Positions 20,411 to 28,207 of a DNA stretch of 64,000 nucleotides are shown here, in pieces. Under the pieces are notes generated by a model, which was not told the origin of the DNA, did no database searches, and saw only the letters and a program-made list of their open reading frames with translations. This DNA is from Devosia lucknowensis (GTDB lineage: Bacteria; Pseudomonadota; Alphaproteobacteria; Rhizobiales; Devosiaceae), in the NCBI RefSeq assembly GCF_900177655.1, contig NZ_FXWK01000001.1, positions 1,798,001 through 1,862,000 of the forward strand, given 5' to 3'. Numbering within the stretch: the stretch's first letter is position 1; the number at the start of each line of letters is the position of its first letter. The translations under genes and the position numbers were made by a program.

Positions 20411-22027
20411 ATGGGGATCCGGTTTCAGGGCTTCGTTATCGATGTGGAGCGCGCGGAGGTGCGCGCGCCCGACGGCATGCCCGTGCGGCTTCGCCCCAAG
20501 GCGTTCGAACTGCTGACCCTGTTCGCAGCGAACAGCGGACGCGTCGTCACCAAGCAGGAGATCATGTCTGCCGTCTGGCCGGGCATCCATGTCAGCGACG
20601 ACAGTTTGTTCCAGTGCGTCAAGGAATTGCGCACGGCATTGGGCGACGGCAGGCGGGAGCTGATCAGGGCCGTATCGGGGCGTGGCTACCTTTTCAGTGC
20701 CACCGTGGAGAGCGACGTCTCCGCTTCGCCAAAGCCTGTCGCCGACGCCTCGCGGACGTCAACGCGACCTGAGGTCAAGCCGCGGCTTGCCTTGGTCTTC
20801 GCGGCGGTGGCTGTGCTGACGGTCCTGGGCGGGCTTGCCATCTCCATGCTGACTGGCTCGCCGCAGCATCACACCGTAACGGTCAGCCCCATCGCCACCA
20901 CCGGCAATGATGCGGCTAACGTCGCGCACGCGTCGGCCATGAGCGAGATGCTGGTGGAAGGTCTGGCGTCAATCGCGGGACTGTCCGTCGCGGTGCCCAC
21001 CGGGCAGTCGCCCGCGGGCGGTCTCGCCATCGTCAGCGAATTGTCCAATTCGCCGGACACCTGGATTTTGAAAGCGCGCCTCCTTGATCGCGGAACCGGC
21101 CAGGTTCATGCCATCGCAACCAGCGAAGTGCCCTCGTCCTCTGCGCCCGCCCTGCTCCATGCTCGTCTCGTTGCCGGCGTCGGTGACCAACTGGCGCGCA
21201 GCATCAATGGCCTCCTCCAAAACCGCTCCCGCCAGCGTCCCATTTCCAACTTCGGCAAAGTGGCCATCGAACAGGCCGCAGCGTCGATCAATCAGACGTC
21301 CCGGGAGCGTTTTGGCGTTGCGGAAGGGCTGCTCGAGAATGCGCTGGGCGCCGAACCGGACATGCCCGAACTCCAGGTTGCCCTCGCCTCGCTGCAACTG
21401 CGCGGCGTCCAGATGCTCTGGTATCCGGCAGAACAGCGCCCCGAAATTGAGCAACGTGCGCGCATGCTGCTCGAAAGTGCCCTCGCCGCCAATCCCAACT
21501 CCATCCCTGCACTCGAAGCGCAATGCCGCCTTCTGAGCACGCTTACCGATTTCGCCGAAAGCCTCGTGGCCTGCAGCCAGGTTCTGAGCTTTGACCCGTG
21601 GAACGGGTCGGCACTTTATCTGGTAGGTCTGGGTCAGCTCTATCTGGGGCGTTTCGACGACGCGCTGGCGACGTTCCTCCTCGCCGATAGATACGACACA
21701 CCCGCCATTTCGCGCTGGACCTGGCGTCTCGGTGCCGGCTGGGCCAATCTTCTCCTCGATCGTCCAGACCAGGCCCTGCCCTGGATAGAGCAATCCATCG
21801 CCATCACACCGGCGTCCGGCCGCTCGCATATGTTGCTCGCCGCGACCTATGTCCGTCTCGGTCGCCTGCAGGAGGCCGCCGACGCACTGGCCCGCGCCAT
21901 GGAACTGCGCCCCGCCTCCACCGTCGGAAACATCTTTCCGACAAGCGAGACCATGAGCCCCATCATGCTGGCGGCAAGCGACCGCATCATCGCCGACCTC
22001 GTCCGTCTGGGCCTGCCCCGGGATTAG
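20411..22027 (+). CDS. CadC-like winged-helix regulator with transmembrane helix and TPR region
   Basis: 538 residues. Residues about 1-100 form an OmpR-type winged helix (LRPKAFELLTLFAANSGRVV, SDDSLFQCVKELRTALGD, RAVSGRGYLFSA) with no receiver domain. One transmembrane helix follows at about 125-150 (LALVFAAVAVLTVLGGLAIS). The rest is probably periplasmic, with tetratricopeptide-like repeats from about 290 (NPNSIPALEAQCRLLSTLTD; LAATYVRLGRLQEAADALAR). The layout matches membrane-bound one-component activators such as CadC or ToxR. The signal and targets are unknown. Its stop lies only four bases before the MarR remnant. Confidence 0.85.
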   Translation: MGIRFQGFVIDVERAEVRAPDGMPVRLRPKAFELLTLFAANSGRVVTKQEIMSAVWPGIHVSDDSLFQCVKELRTALGDGRRELIRAVSGRGYLFSATVESDVSASPKPVADASRTSTRPEVKPRLALVFAAVAVLTVLGGLAISMLTGSPQHHTVTVSPIATTGNDAANVAHASAMSEMLVEGLASIAGLSVAVPTGQSPAGGLAIVSELSNSPDTWILKARLLDRGTGQVHAIATSEVPSSSAPALLHARLVAGVGDQLARSINGLLQNRSRQRPISNFGKVAIEQAAASINQTSRERFGVAEGLLENALGAEPDMPELQVALASLQLRGVQMLWYPAEQRPEIEQRARMLLESALAANPNSIPALEAQCRLLSTLTDFAESLVACSQVLSFDPWNGSALYLVGLGQLYLGRFDDALATFLLADRYDTPAISRWTWRLGAGWANLLLDRPDQALPWIEQSIAITPASGRSHMLLAATYVRLGRLQEAADALARAMELRPASTVGNIFPTSETMSPIMLAASDRIIADLVRLGLPRD

Positions 22028-22031
22028 GGAA

Positions 22032-22298
22032 AACCCGAGCACCCTCACCCCGCTCCTCAAGCGGCTTGAAACCGCCGGCCTCCTGCGCCGCACGCGCAAT
22101 CCGGAGAACGAGCGCCAGGTCATCATCGGACTGACCGACAAGGGCAAGGCGCTGAGGCTCCAGGGAGGGTGCCTCGCCGATGCCCTTCTCGACAGCACGG
22201 GTGAGACGGCCGCCGAACTGGCGCGGGTCAACGCCGATATCCGCCGCATCCGCGACCGCATCTACGACCGTCTGGATGGTTGGACGGCGCCCATCTGA
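22032..22298 (+). pseudogene. Truncated MarR/OhrR-type regulator (C-terminal remnant)
   Basis: The frame from 22032 to the TGA at 22296-22298 reads NPSTLTPLLKRLETAGLLRR, then NPENERQVIIGLTDKGKALR, then a helical end with ADIRRIRDRIYDRLDG. This is the recognition helix, wing and C-terminal dimerisation helix of OhrR-like MarR proteins. The N-terminal about 55-60 residues, including the sensing cysteine region and start codon, are missing, replaced by the end of the winged-helix/TPR gene. No good start codon precedes it. It is best read as a gene beheaded by a deletion or rearrangement, with the breakpoint at about 22025-22035. Confidence 0.75.
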
Positions 22299-22379
22299 CC
22301 GCATCTTTGCGTATTTTTACAATCTCGGCGCAAGCCCGCGGCTTAGCCTCATTCCATCGACGCCAGATGGAGATGAGAG

Positions 22380-23585
22380 ATGAACCGCCGCACCTTTACC
22401 CAGTCGCTGTTCGCCTCAGCCCTGCTTGGTGGCATCGGAAAATCCGCGCTCGCAGAGGAGACCACAGCCATGAGCACGCCCAGCCCGTTCACCATTGCCA
22501 TATCAGACGCCCAGCTTGCCGACCTCAAGGATCGGCTCGAGCGCACCCGCTGGCCCGATGAGCCCGCCGATGCCGGCTGGGCCCTGGGCACCAATCTCGA
22601 CTACATGCGGAGCCTCACCCGTTACTGGATCGACGAATACGACTGGCGACAGGCCGAGCAGCGGCTCAATGCGCTGGGCAATTTCAAGGTCGAACTCGAC
22701 GGCGTGGAGCTCCACTTCGTCCACCGCCGCTCGACCAATCCCGATGCCGTCCCGCTGCTGCTTCTTCACGGCTGGCCGGATTCGTTTTTCCGCTATCACC
22801 GCGTCATCGACGAACTGTCCCGCGACTTTCACGTCGTCGTCCCGTCCATCCCCGGCACCGGCTTTTCCGGCCGCACGGCCCTGCCCATGGACCAGGTCGC
22901 AGACCTCTTCGCCCGTCTCATGAGCGAAACGCTCGGTTACGGCCGCTTCATTGCCGCCGGCGGCGATGGCGGCTCCATCATTTCCATGTCGCTGGCCCAG
23001 CGTCACCCCGACCGTCTGCTCGGCTATCACGTCACCGATGTCGGCTACCCAGACCAGAACACCGATTTTGCTGCACTGACCCCGCCCGAACAGGCCTATG
23101 CCGGCGCCATCCAGCAATGGTTCTTCGCCCACGGCGCCTTCAACCTCATCCATGCCACCAAGCCGCAGAGCCTGGCCTTCGCCATGCACGATTCGCCCGT
23201 CGGCCTCGCCGCCTGGATCATGAGCTTCATGGCCGGCATGGGCCTCGGCCAGGATGCCGACCTCCGTTTCGGTCGCGACGAGCTCATCACCAACATCATG
23301 ATCTACTGGCTCACCGAAACCGCCGCGTCCTCGTTCCGCATCTACAGCCAGAACATGATGCAGCCGCCCACCATCACCGGGATCAACTCTGCAGTACCGG
23401 TCGCCGTGGCCACCGAAGTGCCGATTCCCGGGGGCGTCCGGCTCCCGCGCGAGTGGGCGGAACGGCAGACGGGCGGCAACGTCGTCCAGTTTACCGACAT
23501 GGAAAAGGCCGGTCACTTCGCGGCTTGGGAAGACCCTGACGTCTTCATCGGCGATATCCGTGCCTTCGCCGCGCGCCTGCGCTGA
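22380..23585 (+). CDS. Epoxide hydrolase family protein, probably Tat-exported
   Basis: 401 residues. The N-terminus MNRRTFTQSLFASALLGGIG is a twin-arginine-type signal (RRTFTQ, hydrophobic stretch, cleavage about residue 25). An EPHN domain follows (FTIAISDAQLADLKDRLERT), then an alpha/beta-hydrolase fold with oxyanion-hole HGWPDS (130-135). The putative nucleophile D196 lies in AAGGDGGSIIS, and the catalytic His is in KAGHFAAWEDP near the C-terminus. Most relatives have GGDWG, so a glycine replaces the tryptophan. The Shine-Dalgarno GGAGATGAGAG supports the ATG at 22380. The substrate is unknown; hydrolysis of an epoxide in the periplasm is the family-based inference. Confidence 0.85.
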   Translation: MNRRTFTQSLFASALLGGIGKSALAEETTAMSTPSPFTIAISDAQLADLKDRLERTRWPDEPADAGWALGTNLDYMRSLTRYWIDEYDWRQAEQRLNALGNFKVELDGVELHFVHRRSTNPDAVPLLLLHGWPDSFFRYHRVIDELSRDFHVVVPSIPGTGFSGRTALPMDQVADLFARLMSETLGYGRFIAAGGDGGSIISMSLAQRHPDRLLGYHVTDVGYPDQNTDFAALTPPEQAYAGAIQQWFFAHGAFNLIHATKPQSLAFAMHDSPVGLAAWIMSFMAGMGLGQDADLRFGRDELITNIMIYWLTETAASSFRIYSQNMMQPPTITGINSAVPVAVATEVPIPGGVRLPREWAERQTGGNVVQFTDMEKAGHFAAWEDPDVFIGDIRAFAARLR

Positions 23586-23632
23586 AACTTGGACTCTGAC
23601 AGTCTCGGGGCCGGCATCGTCAGCGCCGGTCC

Positions 23633-24307
23633 CTAAATCTTGTGCACCAGCTCCAGGTCCGACGGCAGGTGCCCCATGATGGTCTTGATCGATTTGATCA
23701 TATGCGGCTGGTCGGTATAGCCCAGGTCGACCGCGACCGCGGCCGGCGCTTCGCCGGCCTTGATGCGCCGCACCGCCTCCTGGGCACGCCGGATCATCTG
23801 GAAATCCTTCTGTGTAATCCCCGTCGTCCGCCTGAAATGCTGCTGCACCGAGCGTTTCGAGGCCGCTTTGGGCCGGTCGGAAAACGCCTTGGCGACGAGG
23901 TCATCGGACTTGAGCAGCCCGGCCGCGATCATCCGGTCGACCAGACCCTCGGCATCCGCGAAGGCAGGCAGTGGCAATCTCACCCCATCGAGTTCGAACT
24001 GGTCGTCCTCGACCGGCAGCATCCGGATCGCGGCCCCGGTCCGCACCGCGCTCTCGGTCGCCAGATACACATGAGCGGCAAACGAGATCACCACCGAATG
24101 CTCGCCCGCGAGATAAGGCACATCCACCGGCTCGGTCGCCTGCCCGGTGAGAAAGACGATCGGGTCACCCTCCGGCGAGACGCTGAGCAACAGGTCCCAG
24201 GACCCATCAGGCGTCGCGCGATAGATGCCGTCGGCGAGGCATACTGTCTGCCAGACCGTATCGATCCACGGATGCGGCGAAGCCCGCCCGGTATGCTTCT
24301 GGCTCAT
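23633..24307 (-). CDS. AraC-family transcriptional regulator
   Basis: 224 residues. The C-terminal third carries two helix-turn-helix units typical of AraC/XylS proteins (KRSVQQHFRRTTGITQKDFQ and AVAVDLGYTDQPHMIKSIKT). The N-terminal part (WDLLLSVSPEGDPIVFLTGQ) resembles the DUF6597-type sensing domain found in short AraC regulators. It converges on the epoxide hydrolase gene with a 47-base gap. The target genes are unknown. Confidence 0.88.
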   Translation of the reverse strand: MSQKHTGRASPHPWIDTVWQTVCLADGIYRATPDGSWDLLLSVSPEGDPIVFLTGQATEPVDVPYLAGEHSVVISFAAHVYLATESAVRTGAAIRMLPVEDDQFELDGVRLPLPAFADAEGLVDRMIAAGLLKSDDLVAKAFSDRPKAASKRSVQQHFRRTTGITQKDFQMIRRAQEAVRRIKAGEAPAAVAVDLGYTDQPHMIKSIKTIMGHLPSDLELVHKI

Positions 24308-24387
24308 GCCATCTCCCGCCAGCCAAGCGCAGGTTGGCAGAGACTACTCCTCTCGGAACCGTCATGAAAGGCACCGCGGAAACGCAA

Positions 24388-24419
24388 CCGGCGGCCCCCG
24401 ATCGCTCGGAAACCGCCGG
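24388..24419 (-). terminator. Possible terminator of the tRNA transcript
   Basis: Outer arms CCGGCGG (24388-24394) and CCGCCGG (24413-24419) enclose a nested CCGA/TCGG hairpin. It lies six bases past the CCA end of the tRNA on the minus strand. The following sequence is only weakly T-rich. Confidence 0.4.
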
Positions 24420-24424
24420 ACTTC

Positions 24425-24500
24425 TGGTGGGCCCACCAGGACTCGAACCTGGAACCAGACCGTTATGAGCGGTCGGCTCTAACCATTGAGCTATAGGCCC
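24425..24500 (-). tRNA. tRNA with CAU anticodon, probably tRNA-Ile2 (lysidine type)
   Basis: 76 bases including an encoded CCA. The acceptor GGGCCTA pairs with TGGGCCC (one G-T pair). The anticodon stem GACCG/CGGTC surrounds loop CTCATAA, and the T arm is CCAGG-TTCGAGT-CCTGG. CAU can be elongator Met, initiator Met or Ile2. The first acceptor pair is Watson-Crick and the anticodon stem lacks three consecutive G-C pairs, so it is not an initiator. The short D loop (CTCAATGGTTAGAGC) resembles Ile2 more than elongator Met, where one extra base is usual. The isotype call is less certain than the tRNA itself. Confidence 0.95.
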
Positions 24501-24678
24501 GTGCCCGCCTCATAGCAGGGTCGCGGCGGCTGTCAAAGATACATCGCGCAGATGCCCACACACGCAACGAGACGCCGCTCCCGCGTCCCGCCTGCGCCGC
24601 GCTCGTTGCCTCGCCCTACCCATCCGCCGAACCAAAGGCTATCCTGTGCGCCATACGCCCCGAAGTCGGACAGCGCCC

Positions 24679-25434
24679 ATGCGAGTCGGAGACATCATTC
24701 ACGGACTGATGCGCGGCCTTGCCGTCATCGAGTGTTTCGACGAGGAACATGCGCGCATGTCGATCACTGATGTTGCCCAGCGCACCGGCCTCGAGCGCGC
24801 CACGGCCCGCCGCTGTCTCCTCACCCTCGCCCATCTCGGTTACGCCACCTACGACGGCAAGTTCTTTCAGCTGACCCCCCGTGTGCTCAATCTGGGCCAT
24901 TCCTACCTCGCCGCCACCCCGCTGCCCCGCCTGATCCAGCCCTTTCTCGAAGAACTGTCTCATGCCACCAGCGAGAGCACGTCGGCGGCCGTGCTCGAAG
25001 GTCCGGATATTCTCTATGTCGCCCGCGCCTCGACGCGCCGGGTCATGTCCATCAACCTTGGCGCCGGCGCGCGCCTGCCCGCCTATTGCACCTCGATGGG
25101 CCGCACGCTCCTGGCTGCCCTGCCGCCGCACGAGGCGCAAGCCATCCTCGATCGCTCCGACATCGTCGCCTATACCGAGCGCACCAAGGCGGACATGGCC
25201 ACCATCACCACCGAGCTCGCCGTTGTTGCCGCCCAGGGCTTTGCCGTCATCGATCAGGAACTGGAGCTCGGGCTCTGCTCCATCGCCGTGCCGCTCTACA
25301 ATGCCCTCGGCCAGGTGGTGGCAGCCATCAACATCGGTGCCCAGACCGCCCGCGCCCCCACCTCGCGGATGATAGCCCATTTCCTGCCCCTGATGCGCAA
25401 GGTGCAGGCCGAGGTGCGTCCCCTGCTGCGCTGA
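24679..25434 (+). CDS. IclR-family transcriptional regulator (PcaR/PobR-like)
   Basis: 251 residues from the ATG at 24679; a GTG at 24646 would add 11 residues. The N-terminal winged helix is MSITDVAQRTGLERATARRC. The C-terminal ligand-binding domain includes LPAYCTSMGRTLLAALPPHE, the characteristic IclR effector-domain motif, and GLCSIAVPLYNALGQVVAAI. The closest style is the PcaR/PcaU/PobR group that controls protocatechuate and hydroxybenzoate use. No aromatic catabolic genes lie nearby, so its targets are elsewhere or different. Confidence 0.9.
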   Translation: MRVGDIIHGLMRGLAVIECFDEEHARMSITDVAQRTGLERATARRCLLTLAHLGYATYDGKFFQLTPRVLNLGHSYLAATPLPRLIQPFLEELSHATSESTSAAVLEGPDILYVARASTRRVMSINLGAGARLPAYCTSMGRTLLAALPPHEAQAILDRSDIVAYTERTKADMATITTELAVVAAQGFAVIDQELELGLCSIAVPLYNALGQVVAAINIGAQTARAPTSRMIAHFLPLMRKVQAEVRPLLR

Positions 25435-25518
25435 TGGGAGCCGTCAGCAAACCGTCGCATCCTGCCGATACGGTGTCCACCTTCGGATGCATTTGCGCAG
25501 CAGCATTGCATTGACGCT

Positions 25519-25572
25519 CTGTCACAAAGGCTCTGCCCTGACGTCGCAAACAGCGTCACAAAATCCCGTCAT
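25519..25572 (+). promoter_or_regulatory. Degenerate Pho-box-like array
   Basis: Four GTC-centred elements (CTGTCAC at 25519, CGTCGC at 25542, CGTCAC at 25554, CGTCAT at 25567) with GTC spacings of 22, 12 and 13 bases. They resemble PhoB half-sites but are less well phased than the proximal array at 25619. They may be auxiliary PhoB sites or a decayed copy. Confidence 0.4.
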
Positions 25573-25618
25573 CCGACGACTTATTCGCGACATATCCCAA
25601 TATTTACAATCGCTTGAC

Positions 25619-25662
25619 CTGTCACAAACCAGTCATGTGACTGCAATAAAACTGTCGCCAGG
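25619..25662 (+). promoter_or_regulatory. Pho box: four 11-base-phased PhoB half-sites upstream of pstS
   Basis: CTGTCACAAAC, CAGTCATGTGA, CTGCAATAAAA and CTGTCGCCAGG follow each other without gaps, their central bases exactly 11 apart. PhoB dimers bind direct repeats of this form (consensus CTGTCAT plus four AT-rich bases), so this is a strong PhoB-activated promoter for the pst operon. A TATGGT about 10 bases on (25669-25674) could be the -10 element. The next gene but five encodes PhoB itself, so phosphate-starvation control is autoregulated. Confidence 0.85.
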
Positions 25663-25741
25663 CGCTCCTATGGTCTGCCGCGTCTGAGGGCCGCCCCTGA
25701 ATGGTTGGCCACCCGCAAATGAATTCCGGAAGGGACTTTCC

Positions 25742-26761
25742 ATGAAGACCGCACTCTACGCCAGTGCCGCCGTTATCGCTCTCGCAGCCTTCGGCACCAC
25801 CTCCGCCTTCGCCCAGTCGCGCGACACCATCCAGATCGCCGGTTCCTCGACCGTTCTGCCCTTCGCCTCGATCGTCGCCGAAGAGTTTGGCGCCACCTTC
25901 CCCGAGTTCAAAACCCCGGTCGTGGGTTCGGGCGGCACCGGCGGCGGCTTCCGTCAGTTCTGTGAGGGCGTTGGCGACAACACCATCGATATCGCCAATG
26001 CATCGCGTCCGATGCGCGACAGCGAACGTGAAGCGTGCACCGCTGCCGGCGTCACCGACATCCGCGAAGTCCAGTTCGGCTTCGACGGCATCGTCTTCGC
26101 CTCGTCCGCGTCGGGTGCCGATTTCGCCCTGACCCCGGTCCAGGTGTTCAAGGCCATCGCTGCCAAGGTTCCGGTCGATGGCGAACTCGTCGACAACCCC
26201 TACACCTCCTGGGATCAGATCGACCCGTCCCTGCCGGCCCAGCCGATCGCCCTGGCCATCCCGGGCTCCAACCACGGCACCCGTGAAGTCTTCCAGGAAA
26301 AGGTCGTGACCCCCGGTGCCGAAGCCGCCGAGCTTCCCGAAGGACTGTCGGAAGAAGAAGTCGAAGCCGTCGAAACCACCTTCCGTCAGGACGTCGTGGT
26401 GGAAATCGCCGGCGACTACACCGAGACCCTTGCGCGTCTGACCGCTGATCCGAACACCGTTGGCGTCTTTGGCCTGTCCTTCTACGACCAGAACAAGGAC
26501 ACCCTGAAGGTTGCGACTGTGGATGGCGTCACCCCGTCGCTCGACACCGTTGCCTCGGGTGAGTATCCGGTTTCCCGCCCGCTGTTCTTCTACGTGAAGG
26601 GTCAGCACATCGGCGTGATCCCGGGCCTTGCCGAGTTCACCGAATACTTCCTGTCGGAAGGCGTTTCGGGCACCGGCGGCATCCTGGAATCCGCTGGCCT
26701 GATCCCGCAGCCGGCCGACAAGACCGCTGAAGTGCTTGCCGCCTTCCAGGCCGGCCAGTAA
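25742..26761 (+). CDS. pstS: Phosphate ABC transporter, periplasmic binding protein
   Basis: 339 residues with a Sec signal peptide (cleavage about residue 24, after TTSAFA). The mature protein begins with the phosphate-binding strand IQIAGSSTVLPFASIVAEEF and continues with GSGGTGGGFRQFCEGVGDNT and IANASRPMRDSE, the loops that hold phosphate in PstS proteins. It delivers phosphate to PstCA. Codon use and the strong upstream Pho box suggest high expression under starvation. The ATG at 25742 has AAGGGAC upstream. Confidence 0.95.
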   Translation: MKTALYASAAVIALAAFGTTSAFAQSRDTIQIAGSSTVLPFASIVAEEFGATFPEFKTPVVGSGGTGGGFRQFCEGVGDNTIDIANASRPMRDSEREACTAAGVTDIREVQFGFDGIVFASSASGADFALTPVQVFKAIAAKVPVDGELVDNPYTSWDQIDPSLPAQPIALAIPGSNHGTREVFQEKVVTPGAEAAELPEGLSEEEVEAVETTFRQDVVVEIAGDYTETLARLTADPNTVGVFGLSFYDQNKDTLKVATVDGVTPSLDTVASGEYPVSRPLFFYVKGQHIGVIPGLAEFTEYFLSEGVSGTGGILESAGLIPQPADKTAEVLAAFQAGQ

Positions 26762-26772
26762 TCGAAAAACAG

Positions 26773-26797
26773 GCGGGCCGCAGTTTCTGCGGCCCGC
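26773..26797 (+). terminator. Intercistronic hairpin between pstS and pstC
   Basis: Perfect 11-base arms GCGGGCCGCAG and CTGCGGCCCGC around TTT, followed by TTCCCTT. The position after a highly expressed binding-protein gene suggests partial termination or 3' protection of pstS mRNA, giving an excess of PstS over the membrane subunits. Confidence 0.75.
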
Positions 26798-26827
26798 TTC
26801 CCTTGAAGGCCAATGGGGACCTGACCC

Positions 26828-28207
26828 GTGAACACCCTGATCGTTGCCGGACTGCTCCTGGTACTCCTTGGCATCGCCTACCAGCTGGGCTGGTCCAGGA
26901 GCCGCTCCCTTGTCACGCCCCAGGGCGTGCGCGTCCATTCCCGCGCCCAGTATCACGGCACTCTCGTCGTGCTCTGGACTCTCATCCCGGCCCTGCTGAT
27001 CCTCGGCATCTGGGCTTTCTTTTCGCCCGGCGTCCTCCACTGGTACACTGTCTCGCAGATCCCAGCGGATGTGCTGACGACGCTCGACCAGATCGGTCTC
27101 AACCAGCAGATGCAGCGCATCCGCGACCTGGCCTCAGGCTTCGGCGTCGCCGGCGAACTGCAGCCTTTCGAGCAGGCCGCTGGCGAAAATGTCGCCCGCT
27201 TCCAGCTCCTGTCCTTTCTGATCATGATAGCGGCTGCCGCGGGCCTCGGCGTCCTGGGCCTGCTGTTTGCCCGCCGCCGCATCACCGCCCGCCTGCGTGC
27301 CCGCAACGAGGTTGAGCGCGCCGTTTCCTGGCTGCTCCTCGCCTGTTCTGCCGTTGCCATCCTCACCACGGTCGGCATCGTCGCCTCGCTGGTCACCGAA
27401 GCCTTCCGCTTCTTCACCTACATCAACCCCATCGACTTCTACTTCGGCACCGTTTGGGCACCGAAATTCTCGTCGACAGGTGGCGGCGACGCCGGCCAGT
27501 ACGGCATCCTGCCGCTTCTCACTGGTACGCTGATGATTTCGGCCATCGCCATGCTGGTGGCCGTGCCCGTCGGCCTCATGGCCGCGATCTACCTCAACCA
27601 GTATGCCCACCGCTCGGTGCGCAAGATCGTCAAGCCGATCATCGAAATCCTCGCCGGCATCCCGACCATCGTCTACGGCTTCTTTGCCCTTGTGACCGTC
27701 GGCCCGTTCCTGCGTGACTTCGGCGCGTCCATCGGCCTTGGCATCAGCGCCACCAGCGCGCTGACCGCCGGCATTGTCATGGGCGTGATGATCATCCCGT
27801 TCATCTCTTCGCTCTCCGACGACATCCTCAACCAGGTACCGCGCACCCTGCGTGACGGCGCCTACGGCCTGGGCGCCACCCAGTCAGAGACCATCCGCAA
27901 CGTCCTGATCCCGGCGGCCCTGCCCGGCATTGTCGGCGCCTTCCTGCTCGCCGTCAGCCGCGCCATCGGCGAAACCATGATCGTGGTTCTTGCTGCCGGC
28001 AATGCACCGATCCTGCGCGGCAACCCGCTCGAACCGGTCTCCACCATCACTGTCTCCATCGTCAATCAGCTTACCGGCGATACCGACTTCACCGGACCGC
28101 AGTCCCTGGTCGCCTTCGCCCTCGGCCTTACGCTCTTCATCATGACGCTGTGCCTCAACATCGTCGCCCTCTACATCGTCCGCCGCTTCCGGGAGCAGTA
28201 CGAATGA
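26828..28207 (+). CDS. pstC: Phosphate ABC transporter permease PstC (long form)
   Basis: 459 residues, longer than the about 320 of E. coli PstC. The N-terminal about 180 residues contain extra membrane segments and a periplasmic-type loop. The conserved permease core follows, with YGILPLLTGTLMISAIAMLV and the EAA-like motif region LGATQSETIRNVLIPAALPG. This long form is usual in alphaproteobacteria. The start is a GTG at 26828 with GGGGACC upstream. Its stop overlaps the pstA start as ATGA. Confidence 0.93.
   Translation: MNTLIVAGLLLVLLGIAYQLGWSRSRSLVTPQGVRVHSRAQYHGTLVVLWTLIPALLILGIWAFFSPGVLHWYTVSQIPADVLTTLDQIGLNQQMQRIRDLASGFGVAGELQPFEQAAGENVARFQLLSFLIMIAAAAGLGVLGLLFARRRITARLRARNEVERAVSWLLLACSAVAILTTVGIVASLVTEAFRFFTYINPIDFYFGTVWAPKFSSTGGGDAGQYGILPLLTGTLMISAIAMLVAVPVGLMAAIYLNQYAHRSVRKIVKPIIEILAGIPTIVYGFFALVTVGPFLRDFGASIGLGISATSALTAGIVMGVMIIPFISSLSDDILNQVPRTLRDGAYGLGATQSETIRNVLIPAALPGIVGAFLLAVSRAIGETMIVVLAAGNAPILRGNPLEPVSTITVSIVNQLTGDTDFTGPQSLVAFALGLTLFIMTLCLNIVALYIVRRFREQYE

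Noticed and set aside
20969..22261. 430-codon open frame on the minus strand
   Set aside because: It lies opposite the winged-helix/TPR regulator and the MarR remnant; the composition is that of a reverse-strand shadow.
24425..24500. tRNA as an integration site for a mobile element
   Set aside because: I looked for an integrase gene or a duplicated tRNA 3' end nearby and found neither, despite the accessory look of 18.8-25.4 kb.
25622..27040. 472-codon minus-strand frame across the pstS region
   Set aside because: It crosses the Pho box and runs antisense to pstS and the start of pstC, which are certain genes.
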